From positions 62,001 through 126,000 of the forward strand of contig QNGE01001279.1 in the NCBI GenBank assembly GCA_008508345.1: 64,000 nucleotides of DNA. The letters are read 5' to 3'. The position numbers were made by a program, and so were the translations under genes. Below, piece after piece: positions 23,401 to 38,400 of this stretch (position 1 is the stretch's first letter; every line of letters starts with the position of its first letter). Under the pieces are notes generated by a model, which did no database searches, was not told the origin of the DNA, and saw only the letters and a program-made list of their open reading frames with translations. The stretch is from Paragonimus westermani (Eukaryota; Platyhelminthes; Trematoda; Plagiorchiida; Troglotrematidae).

Positions 23401-26400
23401 ATAGAACTGGAAGACGTTAAGGCACTGCCAGAATGTGATCAACCGAGTCCACAAAATACCATCGGGGCTTCTAGCAATTTGTTGGTTGCAAGAACTTTGG
23501 CGAAACCCAAAAAGTACTCTGTCCAGGACACTGGTTCCAGTTCAGACCTTCTGATAAAATCAACCTACTCTGCAGACCTTCCTGAAATCACTCTTCGTTC
23601 CAGGACATTGAAGACCTTCCACCAAAAATGTAAGTTTCCAATTGTGGTTACAGACGCTCGTGTAAATCGAATGTCGACGAGACCATGCTCAGTAATCGGG
23701 AATAATTCTCTGGACAGACGTCTGATGTCAAATTACTTAGTCCGCTCATTACCCATGCGACAAAGACGTTCTCTTGGAAGCCAGAACAGTCCGCAGCGAC
23801 ATACCGTCAAAGAACTAGTGGAATCGTTTGAAAAACTCCAATCGGAACAATCGTCGAACAGTTTGGAACAAACTCCGACTTCTTCACCACATACTACACC
23901 GTTGCTTGATGTTAGGACTGATGCTCAGAATAGTTATTTTGTACGCGGTAATTCAGCAAACATCACAGCCATCCAACGAAGGTTAGTACGTCCTTTGTTT
24001 ATAATCTTTTGCATGATATCTGGTTCAAAAATGACAGAAACCTTGTACTCTAACGCACATCAGCTTGTTCTCTCCATTTTGGACAGGACAATACGCTAGA
24101 ATACAGTTGTAAGTAGTCGGTAGTTAAGTTTACCACAAAAAGTTCGTCTCTGACTGGGATGCTACTCCAGATGGCGTTAACCACTTATATAGTTAGGCGT
24201 ATTAATACCACGAAACAACTTTTTCGTAAAGTGTTGAAACATTTTTTTTGTGCGATGAACCTTCTGAACACATTACACTTCATCTCGTTAGGCACCTACT
24301 GAGGTCTGCAGGTTTGTATAGTAAGGTTCAGTAGAATGTTAATAATTACCACAATGTCGCAATTTTGTCAAAGCATAACGCGTCGGAAATTTAAAAGCAA
24401 CGAAATATAGGTCACATGTACAACAGCAGGAGCGTCAGCAGTACACGGATACTTCTGACAACGATCCTTACAGTGCGGATAGGACCAATACAGTTATGAA
24501 TTAGATCTATTCGAACAGAAATCAACATAGGGTGAACTACTTTTGAAATGAGGAGGAAGTGAGTTTGCTGTAAAAAAAACGGGTTAGTCAGTCTGCTGGA
24601 GAGGTCAGCCCACCCAGTCAAAGAACTGAAAGGTATACCTTCAGCTAGTTACATTGAACCTAACCATTTTTGATCGTGTTCAAAAGACTATAAAGCTATG
24701 ACGAAATCTTTCGGAACTTTCCGGTCTTTGACTGCGGGTGGCAGCTTATGACAACTAGAAGGGCTTATAGCTTTATCACAGTTGGTTTAAGTAATGAGAA
24801 TAGAAATTCAGTCTGCTTATCCGACCGGTATAACTATCCGGTTTGACCATCATATGAACACGTAAAACAGCTGATAGTATGATGAGGTCTGGCGAGGGTG
24901 ACAAACTAGCTAGCCCACGCATACACAGGTAGGCGCATCGGTATGATGAAGGAAATTGTGAATTGTATAACAGAGTTTATTGGGATGACTTGTGAAGCGG
25001 AATGACAACGAAAGTAAGCGTACATGATAGGAGAAACAACAAGACATAGCCGGTTGAAGTTACTTGTAATGATCCTACGTGGAAAGCAGCCGGCAGTTAT
25101 TTTAACTGGTTGACATTTTGGGTGATTCTCACTGTACGTTTTTTAGGCTGGCAATCTCGATCATCATTAACTCCTCGACTTAGTTAGTTAGCTACAGACT
25201 TTTTTGACTAGATATGACTTATTCAACAGTGGACATACCCTTACTCAAACCAGTGGTCTGATCGCACTACTTAATCCGACAGAGAAGCGAACGTTTCTAT
25301 CCTTTTCAGTTAGTTCATTGAGTATGACGGGATTCTACGAAGCAGAGTGAGTAAATAGGATCCAGTAAACAATGGAACAGTACGCAGTATCATATCACCT
25401 CAATCAACCCGAGTTAATGTATACTCAACAAGCGTAGCTAATCTAAAGCGAAATGAATTTAACTTAAACACCTGCGTTTTATACCGGTACCATCCTACCC
25501 GTTTATTCTTTCCAACACTACCAATATAAACAATCGCACAATACATATCCAGACAACCTGCTAGTGATGAGCGAACCCCTTCGCACATGCAGAAACAGCT
25601 TTTTCCATAAGTACCATTGTCTTTGCAATTGTTATGTTGATGCTCGTGACGTAGGTTAGAAGTACCATACTCACATGCTTGTGGAGTGTAAAGATGGTCG
25701 GTTCGTGAGTCGGTTGATTCAGATGATTCACAGACGTAGGATCTGGAGTAGTAAACATTGGCACGCCTTCATATCTCGCTCCTAAGTGAGATTGAAACTT
25801 AAAGCCAGACATTCAGTATTTTATAGTCAGGTTTTTTTATGAGCAGAGGTAATACTAATCTGTATCCATCTACGTGACTGTGTGTGATATTAGTGCAACG
25901 TTCAGATTGTTAATAACGTTCAAATGTCAATAACTGCACTTGCTATGTCTCAAACTTTGTTTGAAAAGTCTTGTGAGTGGAAGGTTGGTTGGATTAGGCT
26001 CATTAGTTACCCATATTTGTTGGATAAACATCAATCACACATGAAAGCAGGTTTCACAATCAGCTGAAGAAAGCATCTTATTTACCCTCTGCCTAATGAT
26101 TACAGTTTATCGGCTTTGCAGATACTATTCTGAACTGTGATTTGTATTCCAACACTCGAGCTTGCACTCATATCACGTAGTTCGGCTGAGGTCTAAACCT
26201 TCATTGAAAATCATTTTTGAATAGCATTCACGTCTGGATTTCAGACAACGCTATTGTTTCATATTCGATATATTTTTATCGACAACAAAACGACTAGATA
26301 TGTATTTCAATCTTCTGTCTCTGTGATAATGTGCATGATCATAAGTGAAAGCATACAAGCGTGTTATAGTTCTTTCGAAAGTGTGCTGTTCCATCAAATG

Positions 26401-29400
26401 AAAAGTCGCCGGTAAATTACCGTCTGATTTTTTCTTCTGTTCAGACAAAGTTTGACCGGAAGTAGTAGTGTGCGATCGATGAAATACAAGGTTAGTATCT
26501 TCGTTGTTTTTTTACTTAGAAACCCAATATGAATAGCACGTTTTGTGATGTATAATGTAAGCATACCAGTGAAATATCGTGTACAATATGTTTTTTTCTT
26601 TCTTAATTTAAAGTTTGCAAAAATGTTGACGCCCAGTTTTTATGAACTATCGACAGTTACTAATTGATGATAACTGTTGAAATATAATTTGAACTACGGA
26701 ACATGTGATATACTTGACTATCGAGAGATACATATTGCGAGTCGCCGAACTGTTCGAGTCATTTAAATTGATGGGACTGTCAATCCACGAGGTCGTGATG
26801 TCATAAAATTTTCATAGTAATGGGATCTTCCAGATGTGTTCGAAGTTCCAAGAGTTATCACGCTTAACGTACCGAAATACCATTTGATGATACAGTTAGT
26901 GTCACAGTACCTGAACTAATGGGAAGTTACTAGTTTTCTGTCATTTAACTAGGGCACCTGACGTTCTGCGTCCAACCTTTACGTGTGAATTTCGAGTGAT
27001 ACACACTTTAAAGGGGTACTAGAGATGAACCACTTAGTAAGGAGTAAAATCCAAAAACTTATTACAACAGAAATTGACAAGTCAACATTCAAACCGTGAC
27101 TGGACAGTCTTCCACATTATGTTGTGCAAATTCGCACCATTTCGGCACATGTTGTTTGTGACGAAGGAGATTCTACTTTGAGAGCACACAGGTTATTGTG
27201 CTTCTTGTCTCACACAATTTTGGGAAACCAAGTTCAAGGAAGCACAGGATAGTTTGACCACACCAATAGTTTAACCCAGCTAGTTATCAGTTTTATGTTG
27301 ACTAAACAGATCTTGTATGTATAGTGCCTGTTCAACAGTCAAGCTTATTTGTCACCGAACCTGAAGATAACGGAAAGAAGTCATAATCTAAAAAATGCGG
27401 TCTCATAGCAGTTCTGTGGGATAAGAGAGAATCTGCACAACACGCATCCAGAACTCGACAAGTTATGAGCTTCTCTAATTTAACGACGGGATGTTGAATT
27501 ACACACATGAGTGGAAAAAATGACATGGCGTTACTCACTACTCTCCCTGTTGGCATACGTTATGGTAACTTTACTTTGTTTTCAAAGGGATATACTACTC
27601 AAATTGGTACTAACATTTTTTCAATGTAGCTCATTTACTTCTCACTGGAACAGCTCATTGTGAAACTCATCGAAACCCATTGGGCTATCCCGGTCCGCCA
27701 CGAGCAGTCAATGTTTTGATGAGCGCTACTTACTGTTCTCTTGATGAGCTTTAGGTAGATATCGTTTCGGTCGAAAAACGGATGAGACAACATATCACTA
27801 TACACTGTGTAGACAGGTCAGTACACAATATTACAAATAGGCTGATATATCGTGGTTGTACCTGAAATTCTATGGATACAGAAGACATCGGATGTGATCG
27901 AGACGTCTCTAACGTACGATGTTTATTCGTGGGAACCGCTGATATTAGCAACCCTCGGTTTCGATCGATGGTTTCAGTAGGGATTTACATTGATTTGTTT
28001 CCTAAAGCAGTATCAGAATATTGCGATATCCACGGTTTCATATCTGAAAGTTTACATTTCAACAACCCAACAACTTACTGTCTTTAGGTAGCACCTCTCA
28101 AAAAATGTGTACTCACCCGAATTGGTTACCTACTCGTAGCTACCAGCGACTCACTACGACGCACGGGTTCACTGTCACATGATGCATTCGTAAATGATCT
28201 CCATGACTATGTAGGTGAAAGAAGACAAGCGTGGAAAAAATATCACTTCCAGTACCATCTACGAGTTGTTCGTGCGTAGCTACTTTAGGCCATCTAGCTT
28301 ATGGCTAGAGTGACGTTTTGTATTCACAAATCTTATGACAATTAATGACTAAACTGGTGTATACAGTTATCACGTGGTAAATGTAGAAGACAGGTAAGGT
28401 TAGTCAGGAGTATTATGTTGTAGCAAGGAAGTTTGATGTCTGGTAGAAACTGTAAGCCACAGCATGTGAGTACGACTGTGTGGTGAGACTATAAACTGCT
28501 CGATGTCAACACAGGCTTTAGCAGGTCAAAGCTCACTTGTCCTATAGGGAAGGTCACATGTCATGTAGACAAGCACAAAGTTGCGGGCGCATTGGTGTGT
28601 CATGTCCGGCAAAGCATATGAACGGACCTGATTTACGGACACACTGTCTGCCTGAGCATATCAAACAGGACTCAACATTACAGATATTTGCCGAATAACT
28701 ATCGCTGGACACTTCAATCTTTTCAATAATGATCTTAGTTTGTTCACCGGAAACTGTTTTTATAGGGGTTCGAATGTTGTCATCCGAAAGTGACATCGCC
28801 GTTCGGCCAACCGGAACATCATGACAAACTGATTAACACACTTCCAATGAATTCGTACGTGTACGATTCTAAAGTAACTCGATGTCGTTTTACAACTTAA
28901 ACCAACTATTAGCGTAGACGTTGCACAGAACCTGAAGGTGAATAACGCCTATGTATATATGACACAAGTATCAGTATACCGTACACAAATCAATGATAAA
29001 GCTACACAATAAAACGTTAGGACTTATCAAACTCCGAATAACGCAGTGTGAACGACTCTGACTGATGTGAATCACCAGTTGGGACAGTAGAAGCTTGCGG
29101 AGTATAACAGACGGATGGAGTGATATGAGAATTATCCTCGATTTGTGATTCCTTTCTTGGGTGAAGTTTTACCAGACCTGGTGTGTAGTGTTTAGTTCGT
29201 GTGCCAGGTTCAAGGGAGGTATTGTTCAGTATGCCTTGTAGCAGTGGACAGTCATTCCTCTTGATGTCTCGTCTAGAAGTGTGTGAGAAAACCTAATCAG
29301 TTGTTGTAGTAGTGTTCGTGGCCAAGGACCACGCCAAACAACGACGCCGACACTAATGTTGATGTCAGAGTTGGAAACGTTGACCATGTCGGGTACCGTG

Positions 29401-32400
29401 TTCGTTCAATGTCAGGCGCTGTATCAGGCAGTCCTTGTCAGGCGTTGGGTTAAGCCCTAATCAGATAGGTATAGCTGTTTTGATAGTTCAAAATAGAGTT
29501 TGAAATGTGTGTGAAAGAGGTACTGATCTCGAGAAACGTTACATATTAGATACACCATGTCTTAGGGGCAATTGACCTAAGCGCATACATGACAGGCTTA
29601 ACAGGGTGACTAAGACACGTGTACGGACGAACGCATTAGAGGTTTGGTGATGCGTTTACCATAACATTTCGGCTTACCGAAAAGTGACCTGTCAATTTCT
29701 GTTGAGGTCATTCGAACCACTAAATTTTTCTCCCAACACAGTTGTTAAATTATTGACCCCACATGTCCACAGGTTCAAAATATTTAGGGGTTTGTCTTCG
29801 ATCATGAAGGTGACAGTCTTATTATGATGCTGCTCGTGGGTACAGCTGAAGGGTGACAATTACGATGACGACAAATGAAAAACATTCAGTGTATTCCGTT
29901 GTATAGTTGGCCCTTCACAACAAGATATATTCCGTCATTTGTGGAAAACACCCACCAGGCTGAGGTAATCTGACATCGATATTGGCCTGAACAACAAGGG
30001 TCCCTACAAGCAGCCATATACATCACGGCGATTTGGTAGCCCACTTCAACTGGGTTGACAACCAGCGCACATTGTGTTCTATGGTGGAACATACCACATA
30101 TCATATATGACAGCCTGCTACAAAAAGTTGGTTACCGAACTTCAACAGGATTACGTATATCACGTTGTTTAATTATGGAAGATTTAAACTGTTTTGAAAA
30201 GTTATCACAGTTAGCAATGCCGTTGTCTGCCCGTTTTCTACTGTCCCCTACCACTACCTTCCATACAAATTACAGCATTAGACAATGTGGCATACCGTGA
30301 ATTAACCCCGAAAGTGTTCCCCTCTCAGCTCGGGTGAATCGTCATAGGGGCAGTGACAGACGATGTGAGCACAAGATCAGCATTAGGTTTTATGCGCACG
30401 CATATTTTGCCCATGATTTTATGCGTTAGTTTTTGCGTACAGTTGCAACACTTACCGTCATCTAGCCGTTTCACTCACCTAGTCATAAACCTGGTAACAA
30501 ACAGGGCACATATCTGACACTTTCTCCCAAGGTACCGTTGCTAAGAGAAACTGATAACCAAGTGAGCGATTGCCAGCTATGGAACAAGTAGAAAGCCTGT
30601 TGAGTCACAGGTTGATTTGCAATTACTTGCCCATTTTCTGACATGTGGAGCACAGAGACAGAACATCACGAAAAGTCGATAAACTGTAATGGTACGGTGT
30701 ACTAGCGGGAATTCCGCTTTGTATTCAGTTTGGGTGTACTCTACGTACAAAAATGTACGAGGTCTGTTCAGTCGCATATGGACAGGAACTCTGGAGTTGT
30801 TAAGGCAACTAACCATAGCAGCGAGCGGTTGATTGGTGTAGTTCACTGGTGGACATACTAATTATGGCAGAAGTCTGAGGTGAAGTTGCGGAACTCACAT
30901 AGCACTTGCGACGGAACAGATGTCCCAATGTCAAAATCTTTTTTACTTAATTTTTGTGAAAAAACTGAAGTATTTCTCTATTTTACACAAACGTTGATTT
31001 TGTGTAGTACAGTCGGAAGTCTTGTGAGTAGTCTTATGGTATTTGTGGGACTTGAAACTGTGATCTGAAATTTTTTGCGAATACTTTTTTTAAGAATACC
31101 AACACATTTAAAGATTCGTTCAAGACAAAACCGAGGACTAAGTGGTCTTGCTGAATTAATGAGTGAAATGGCATTTTCTGTCTATTTTAGTTTAACGGGA
31201 TTAATTCACAAAAGACAATGCATGACTCGCTGATCTTTCTTTACCCAAACGATGGACTCACGGACGAAGAGGGAGGCTGCAATACTAACCCGATAATTCG
31301 CCGAAGTTTATTAACCCCTACATCCTTCACTAGTTCGTCACAGTTTAATGAATCTCAAAAACCATTAAATGGGAAATGCAACATGAACGCTTTGGAGAAG
31401 GGTATAACAACAGGTAAGTTCACTCAAATTCAACATTGCTAGTCGTTGGGTATTTCTGTAAAACACTTCAGCAAACACTTTATGAGAGAACCCCATTAGT
31501 CATTAATTACCCAATAAGACATACGAAACGTTAGGCCTACTACAGGATAAAATCAAGTTAGCGTTTGTTAACCTAACGTTCACCACAGACAATGGGCAAC
31601 TAGTTCACTACTGTAACCGACTAGTACTCAGAATTACTCTTTTGATGTGGCAATTCTGTGTTGTGAAAATTTGTGACCAAGGGCGCAGTGGTTAACGAGG
31701 TCAACTGGCATGCACGCTGCCAGTACACTTTCTGGCAGAAACAAGAGAATGCTTCACTGCTGGACGCTAATCGGGGCAACGACGAAGTCTAGTCAAAGGG
31801 ACCAGTCAAAATATCTGTCTCAACGATAAACATGTAATTAAGTACAGGCAGTATTCAGTTTACACAGTCAAAAGTTGCCGATCATACATCAGCAGAATAA
31901 CACAGACAAAGTCGTGGGTTATCAACATGAATTTGAAGACGAACAAAGCAGACGACTTATATTTCATCACAACTGTTGTAAACTAAGAACGCGGACGTTT
32001 GTTCAAAAAATCAACATACCGGGTATGCGCTCCAACACCGCCTCAAACAAACACACTGATTTGCACATAACACCAATCCCTGGACGTCAAGGTCACCAAC
32101 GTCAATCTCGTATATGAGAAAAACCATTTGGTGCCGGTATGCATTGCACTGTTCCTTCTGGCTCATAGTCATTTTGATATCTGAGTACATTACTCTGCTT
32201 GATTACTGAAAAGTAGTATAGTGTGGTTTTCACCGTTATTACACTATCACCTCATTGCATCAGTTAAAACTTCTTTATGATGCAACAAAATGGATTTCCA
32301 AGGTAAACTAAACAGAAGAAATTAAATGCAGCAAACCATGTTCACGGTCGAGGCATATAGATTATCATGACAAAGTTATTACCAAAAAAACTGGGTTCCT

Positions 32401-35400
32401 CATCGTCATCATCATCGTAACAGCCATGAGACTGACCAAAAGGCACTGTGGCTCGGGCCGTCGCTCACCTCAACAGTTGCGTGGAATATTCTAGAAGGAA
32501 ACGTTACTAAGACGGTTAAAGATTAATAAAAGAGGATTAGACGGATGGACTGTAAATGGTATAGATGCAGATACACCAATAGCTACTGCACATTGCCATC
32601 CCGGATAGCGTTTCTAACCATTGATTTGAGTGATCACGAGGACCCCAAAAGAGCAGGCGACACCTACTCACTTTGCTTAATGGAGCAGTTAGAGCCCACA
32701 TATTTCATGGCCACGTTGTTGTTTGACCACCACCCGGTTTCACCCAACTGGTAAACGCCCAGCTATCATACGGAGTACGCCACCCAACCATCGCAAGATT
32801 TGCAACATGATTAGTTGATCAACTGATCGTGCATCCCGAGCGTCTCGGAATACGCACCGGTGAATAGCCCTGTTGCTCACACGACCAGTCTACTTGATGT
32901 GGGTTAACTGGCGGAGAGAATGATGGCCAAACACAACAAGTCGGCTGACATCTTCGTTGTGAATAGGTCACATCTCCGAACCATAGAGCAAAACGGAAAG
33001 TACACAAGTATTAACTACCGTTCCCTTCAGTGACAGCCGGGGGCCTTTTCGATGCCATAGATGAAGCAAACTGGCAAAGACAACTTGTGCCTTTGCTGTT
33101 CTTGCTTGTCAGCAATATTACAGGCTGACGAGATAGTCCTAGCCAAGTATGCGAGTGTCCACATTCTCGAGCGGTTTACTTGCAATGAAGAAAGTAAGGG
33201 TGGGAATGCCTCAGTCTGGAAGCAGCAATCTGAAGGTTCTAAACTCATTTCATACAAACCAGCCCAGTCACTTACCTTGCTCAGCAAGGATTGCCTGCCT
33301 TTGGCAGACGGGCTAAGTGAGGTAATACCTAACGCCAGGACGAAGCCCAATACCAAGCTCATTAGACTCCTCCATAGTGTCGCTCATGAAAAAAACTAAA
33401 CAAGAAGGGGGAAATCAAACACCCTTGATGAACACCACTAGAAGTAGATTGTTTTGCCTTACACGAGTCACCTGTGCAGCTGAAATCATCGTCCCATGGA
33501 AAACGTATTTGACGGTTTCATAGTTTCTTGCTTGAGAGAGAAAGACCGAGTGTTTGTGCATCACTGTAGCTGCCATGCCGTAAGAACAGAATGTGTTGAC
33601 ATTTCGTGATTGAATAAAACATTCCATGTGTAGGAGAAAGATGAACTTATGAACCCCGATTTGTAAAAAATCATCACCAAACGTTTAGACCTAATGAAAC
33701 AGCCAGTAATATAGCTGCTAAACACACGTATATAGACTCAGCAGATTAACTACGATCCCATAAAGACGAACACATCGTGTGGCCTACGGAGGTGCATGAG
33801 GAAGGTGGCCACGAGGATCGTTGATTAGTTACAAATCAAACAGAGCTTGGAACATCACAAATGAGTCGGCTTTGACTAGTGAGTTAGGTAACATGGTCCT
33901 GAGTGAGTGGATCCTAAATAAAAACTTTTCGGAGAATGTTTAGGTAATGAGTCGTTTCTGGCTCAACTGGTTTATAATACAACGAACTGTGTAATGTAGC
34001 TAATGTTTGAATTGTTGGATTAGAGCAGATCTACTCAAATAACACGTTAACCATGTCAGACTACAGAACTCCACTTGATCTTACCATTGAGTACACTTGA
34101 GTTTTTGTTCAGATTTCCACCGATTATTAATTTTAAATAGATTTCCCAGCAAACGGTGCCAATTTTCCAATTACGTAGTCTTAAATTCTGACGAAAAGAA
34201 ACTTTGAAGTGAATCTACACTTCACATAGTTTTCGTGTTACACTTAATAGACGGCACGAAAATGACCACAGTGACACTAGAGCGAACAGAAGGTATGCAG
34301 CCAAACGACGCTTGTCGAAAATCAATGACATCACTCACTGCAAAGCCAATAACCAGGACAATGTCACAGCCCAGGGCACAGTGGGTTCAAAGTTTGGTCA
34401 CGTTCTTCAATCGACAAACTCAACCGAGTTCCGATCAACAGTTGCCTGTAGAACAAGGCAAGGATCCACCGTCGAAAGACTCTCACATGATAGCGGAACT
34501 GGCTAAGGTAGTCGATCCTACACAGTCGGCTTCTGACAACAGGAGTCACAGCAGCTCCGGTGCCAGCACTCCGGTGAGAGAAATCACACTCGGCTCAATA
34601 CGCTGTAATCCCTCAGCTTCAGCTTACAACAGAGATGCGGATCAAACTGCTGCAATCGATGGACAGTCGGCAGTTGATAAACTCATCACAGACTCGCTGA
34701 GGAGTTCACTGCAATCAGATGAATCCTCCAAGAATTTAACGCCCTACAGCAGTCCTGCTACCCGAAGAAGTATCAGCAAAGCAGTCCAAGTTGACGCCTT
34801 GATAATCTGGTCTCCTCCGATTTTGGTTGCTCAACAGACGGCTGAATCACCTTCCCCGGAAATTCTGAATTCATCTTCGCAAAGTCCGAAACGGGATATG
34901 CAGCACAGTGTGAAGCACGACAGTGAAAACCCAAGCCTGGTAAACCCGAATTGCGTCAGTGAACAGTTTGTGACAAAACCTAACCCAGGTAAGAAGATTT
35001 TGTGACCGCAGTAACATGACGGTTAGTGAATCAATATTTTTCAAACTGGTACAAACTGTTTAGTAAAGTGACCGTTCGGTGTGTGAACCTTCACTATCAC
35101 GGTATTACCGTCTGGTTGCATTAGAAAAATCAACTAATCAGACAGCGTGAATGATACCACAATTGTGTGGTCGTTGATGTAAAGTCCCGTGCTCTAGTGT
35201 GTGTTTTTGAAGAACCGAACAAAATAAGGTCAAGACATCTCACATTAAGCCAGATGTCTCAAAGTTTGTGTGGAGGAAAATTTGTACATTTGTTTCAATA
35301 ACAGAACTAGATAGCCTGTATAACGAGACCTAACAATCAAGAGGGAAAAGCAATTGATGACAAAAAGCAATTCAAGAAGCTAATCTGTGTGTCACGAAAA

Positions 35401-38400
35401 GTAGAACTACAACTTTCTGTACCATTAAGTGCACAACAACATTAATATTATAAGTTGGATTTTCCGCCAAGTTGTGCACCGAGGTTGTAAACGCTGTATC
35501 GACTAACTGAACGACTAACCTCGACACTCGAACATTTATGAACGGATGACATCACTTCGTTTGATAATGATATGTGTTCAATCTAAATGCCAAACGGCAG
35601 AAAATCAAACACCAAACTATCACTTCGAACTGAAAATTTCATAAACATTTCCAACATTCTAGAAAATTGAGTTTAAAAACAACGGTTAGAATGGGTAAAA
35701 GTAAGCCCAAACTACGAGATTATTGACTGAACGACACACAAACCGAGTCACACTCAATCACTTGAATCTATCCCTTCAGTCGCTCGATAAAATCTAGAAA
35801 ACTAAGCTCCCGATTCACCACAACTCCAGTTAGACGATAGATCACCGGGGATACGTACGTTTGGGTCCAGGCATACAAGAGCATGTCTGTGGACTGCATT
35901 ACAGAATGGAAAATGATTGGGACAGGTTTGGGGTCCGAAAGACAGACTCCCTGCATACTCTTGAAAAAGATTCAACCTTGATATAACTAAATAGGTTCAT
36001 TTGATGACACTACAAGGGGTCAAAAATCATAAAGAGATGTTGAAAATTTCTGGTGTTTTTAAGTCTAAGAAGACTGCAGGAGAACAATATGACGGATGAC
36101 AATGTGCTGACCTGTCAGTAAGTGTGAACTGAGGTGATGGTGGTTTGTGATTATTTCGAAACCGATAACATAACATCGGGCCCCATGACGTCCATGGAAC
36201 AATTACCACTATGGAGGAAAAAATGCATACGGTGACATGAAATATCTCCAAATTAGTTGAATGGTAGCTACCTGGGGCTGAATGCACTACGAACCTGTGC
36301 GAGTTGTCCGATCAATTGCTGAGGGGGATTCCAATTCACGAATTGTACACTCATTGACAAGACACATCCTCCGATTATTTGTTGAACATAGGTAAACCAT
36401 ATTCCAGCAGTAGTGAGTCAGATCTATCAAGAGTAGGCACCACAGATAACGTCACTGATGCATTCGAGAAAGTTTCTTCTAGTAAGCGTTTTTGATGTAT
36501 AAAAACATAAAATGGAAAGGTTGACAAGAGAGTCATCTGAAGAACAGTAGAGCATAACTGATTCACTAATCACCTACTTCATTAATTGTGCTCGATTAGC
36601 TACAGTAACCTCAGAGCAAGTTATACAAAGTTTATTGGTTTATACAGTTGCAGACAATACTGTACATAAAAAGAATGAAGTCTCCAAACGTGTGGCTATC
36701 AAAAATGGAAGAAACTTTCGTGACCAAACACAGAAGAAGAAAAGTTAGTTGCCTGCCTAAGCCAATAATACGTCCACCATAGAGAAACGGATAACTTAGT
36801 GACTATAAATTGTTTTCGTGCTTGAAAAGTTTAACAACACATTAAACGAGTTGTCTCGGTCAGAAACATCACCTGTCACCGGGATTGACTTTGAAATGGA
36901 AGGAATCACGTTTCGATTCACTCGGTGGAGGGGAGGGATTGATTAAATAGCACCACATCGAGATACTTCTCTCCTTCATTGCTTTTAAACTGAATGGGTG
37001 TCTTGCACTTCAATCATATCAAAAGTGGGTGATCAGTGGTTTAGTTTCCTGTGAGTAGTCTTCACCGGAAGAGAAAATAAACAATCATGAAGCAGAAGTT
37101 CAGTCCGGTATGCTTGGTTTTTGTACAGTTGCACCCCAAAACGGCTCCACCAAACCATATACTATTCTACACTGCGAACTGAATTATTTCTGGGAATATC
37201 TGCATAGTACTGGTCGTGCAAATAGGGTCTCTACAAGCAGTTGATATAGAAATCATATTGTGTGCATTCCTTAGGTTCCCTACCGATGCCCACAAGCAAC
37301 AGTTTTCCAGCTCGATGACTTGAATAGCAATTTGGCGAGACAACAGTACTGAGCACATATGATAAGCTCCCACATCTGTTGTTTCGACATCCAGTCGAGT
37401 AAGATATACCTCGTCCACTTGTGCCAAATCTTGTTTACGGGATGTATGCAATTCACTTTACAAACATGACGTCTTGTTTATCAGATTTGTGCCTTCTGGG
37501 TTTTCAAGTTCACAACTTGATCCGAACAACTGTTATACCAGCCACACTCATTGTAGGTTATATCATATAACTCAAGCTATGATGGATAATTCCATGATAA
37601 ATATTATTCATAATGAGGCTATGGCTGAACTAATAACACCCGTGATCAGACCAACAGAGATTCTGTCAAGTTAATCCACCCCCTTCAGAGTTATAGAGAT
37701 CGTTTGAGTCCAACAATGTGCTTTAAAATGATTTAGCAAACACCGGCGGTATTGTGTGCAAAATGTGATTACAATGTAGTCAACTGACACACTTTACAGC
37801 GGCGGAGGAGGATCACAAAGCTTCCGTTTTTGAATTATTCTGATCCACGTGTACACGAAACAGGGTACATAGCTCCGACGCAGAGTGTAGCAGTGGCTCG
37901 AATTTGTTAAGTAAAGATATTTTACTCAAATTCCTCTGTGACAGTAGCAAAATTGTCCGAATAAACTAGTTTTTCCATTAGTTTTTTTAAATTCAGAAGT
38001 AAACCCTTTGTTGAAAACTTTCTACTGCATGTTCTTCTCATCTCCATAAAAGTGCAGCCTTTCACTGATTTTAGTGTAATCTACTATCTTATCCGAAAAA
38101 TTTCCGTTATCAGGGGCGAGATATCCTTCTTACTGAATATTTACAATTGACTCAACAATTACACGCATTACAAAATGGAGAATGGAATAACGGAAAACCA
38201 GTGTTCAGAACTCACTGAAAACTTAATACAAAGGACATAAAACATGGAGTTATAACAATATGAAAAAGCTATGTTACTGATTTGAAATTTTGTGTATTTG
38301 ATCAAAGCTTTCGCTTCCAGACAGACTTTCCAGTTAATCTTCACGTTTCACTCCAGTTTTGCAGTCTGTACACAGTGACCTTGTTTACAGTGACCCGAAT

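Noticed and set aside
33027..33362. 111-codon minus-strand frame
   Set aside because: It is a shadow frame of the LINE remnant; the LINE motifs lie in a different frame of the same strand.
37207..37250. Similarity between GGGTCTCTACAAGCAG near 37226 and GGGTCCCTACAAGCAG near 29998
   Set aside because: The match is only about 16 bases and does not extend, so it may be chance.
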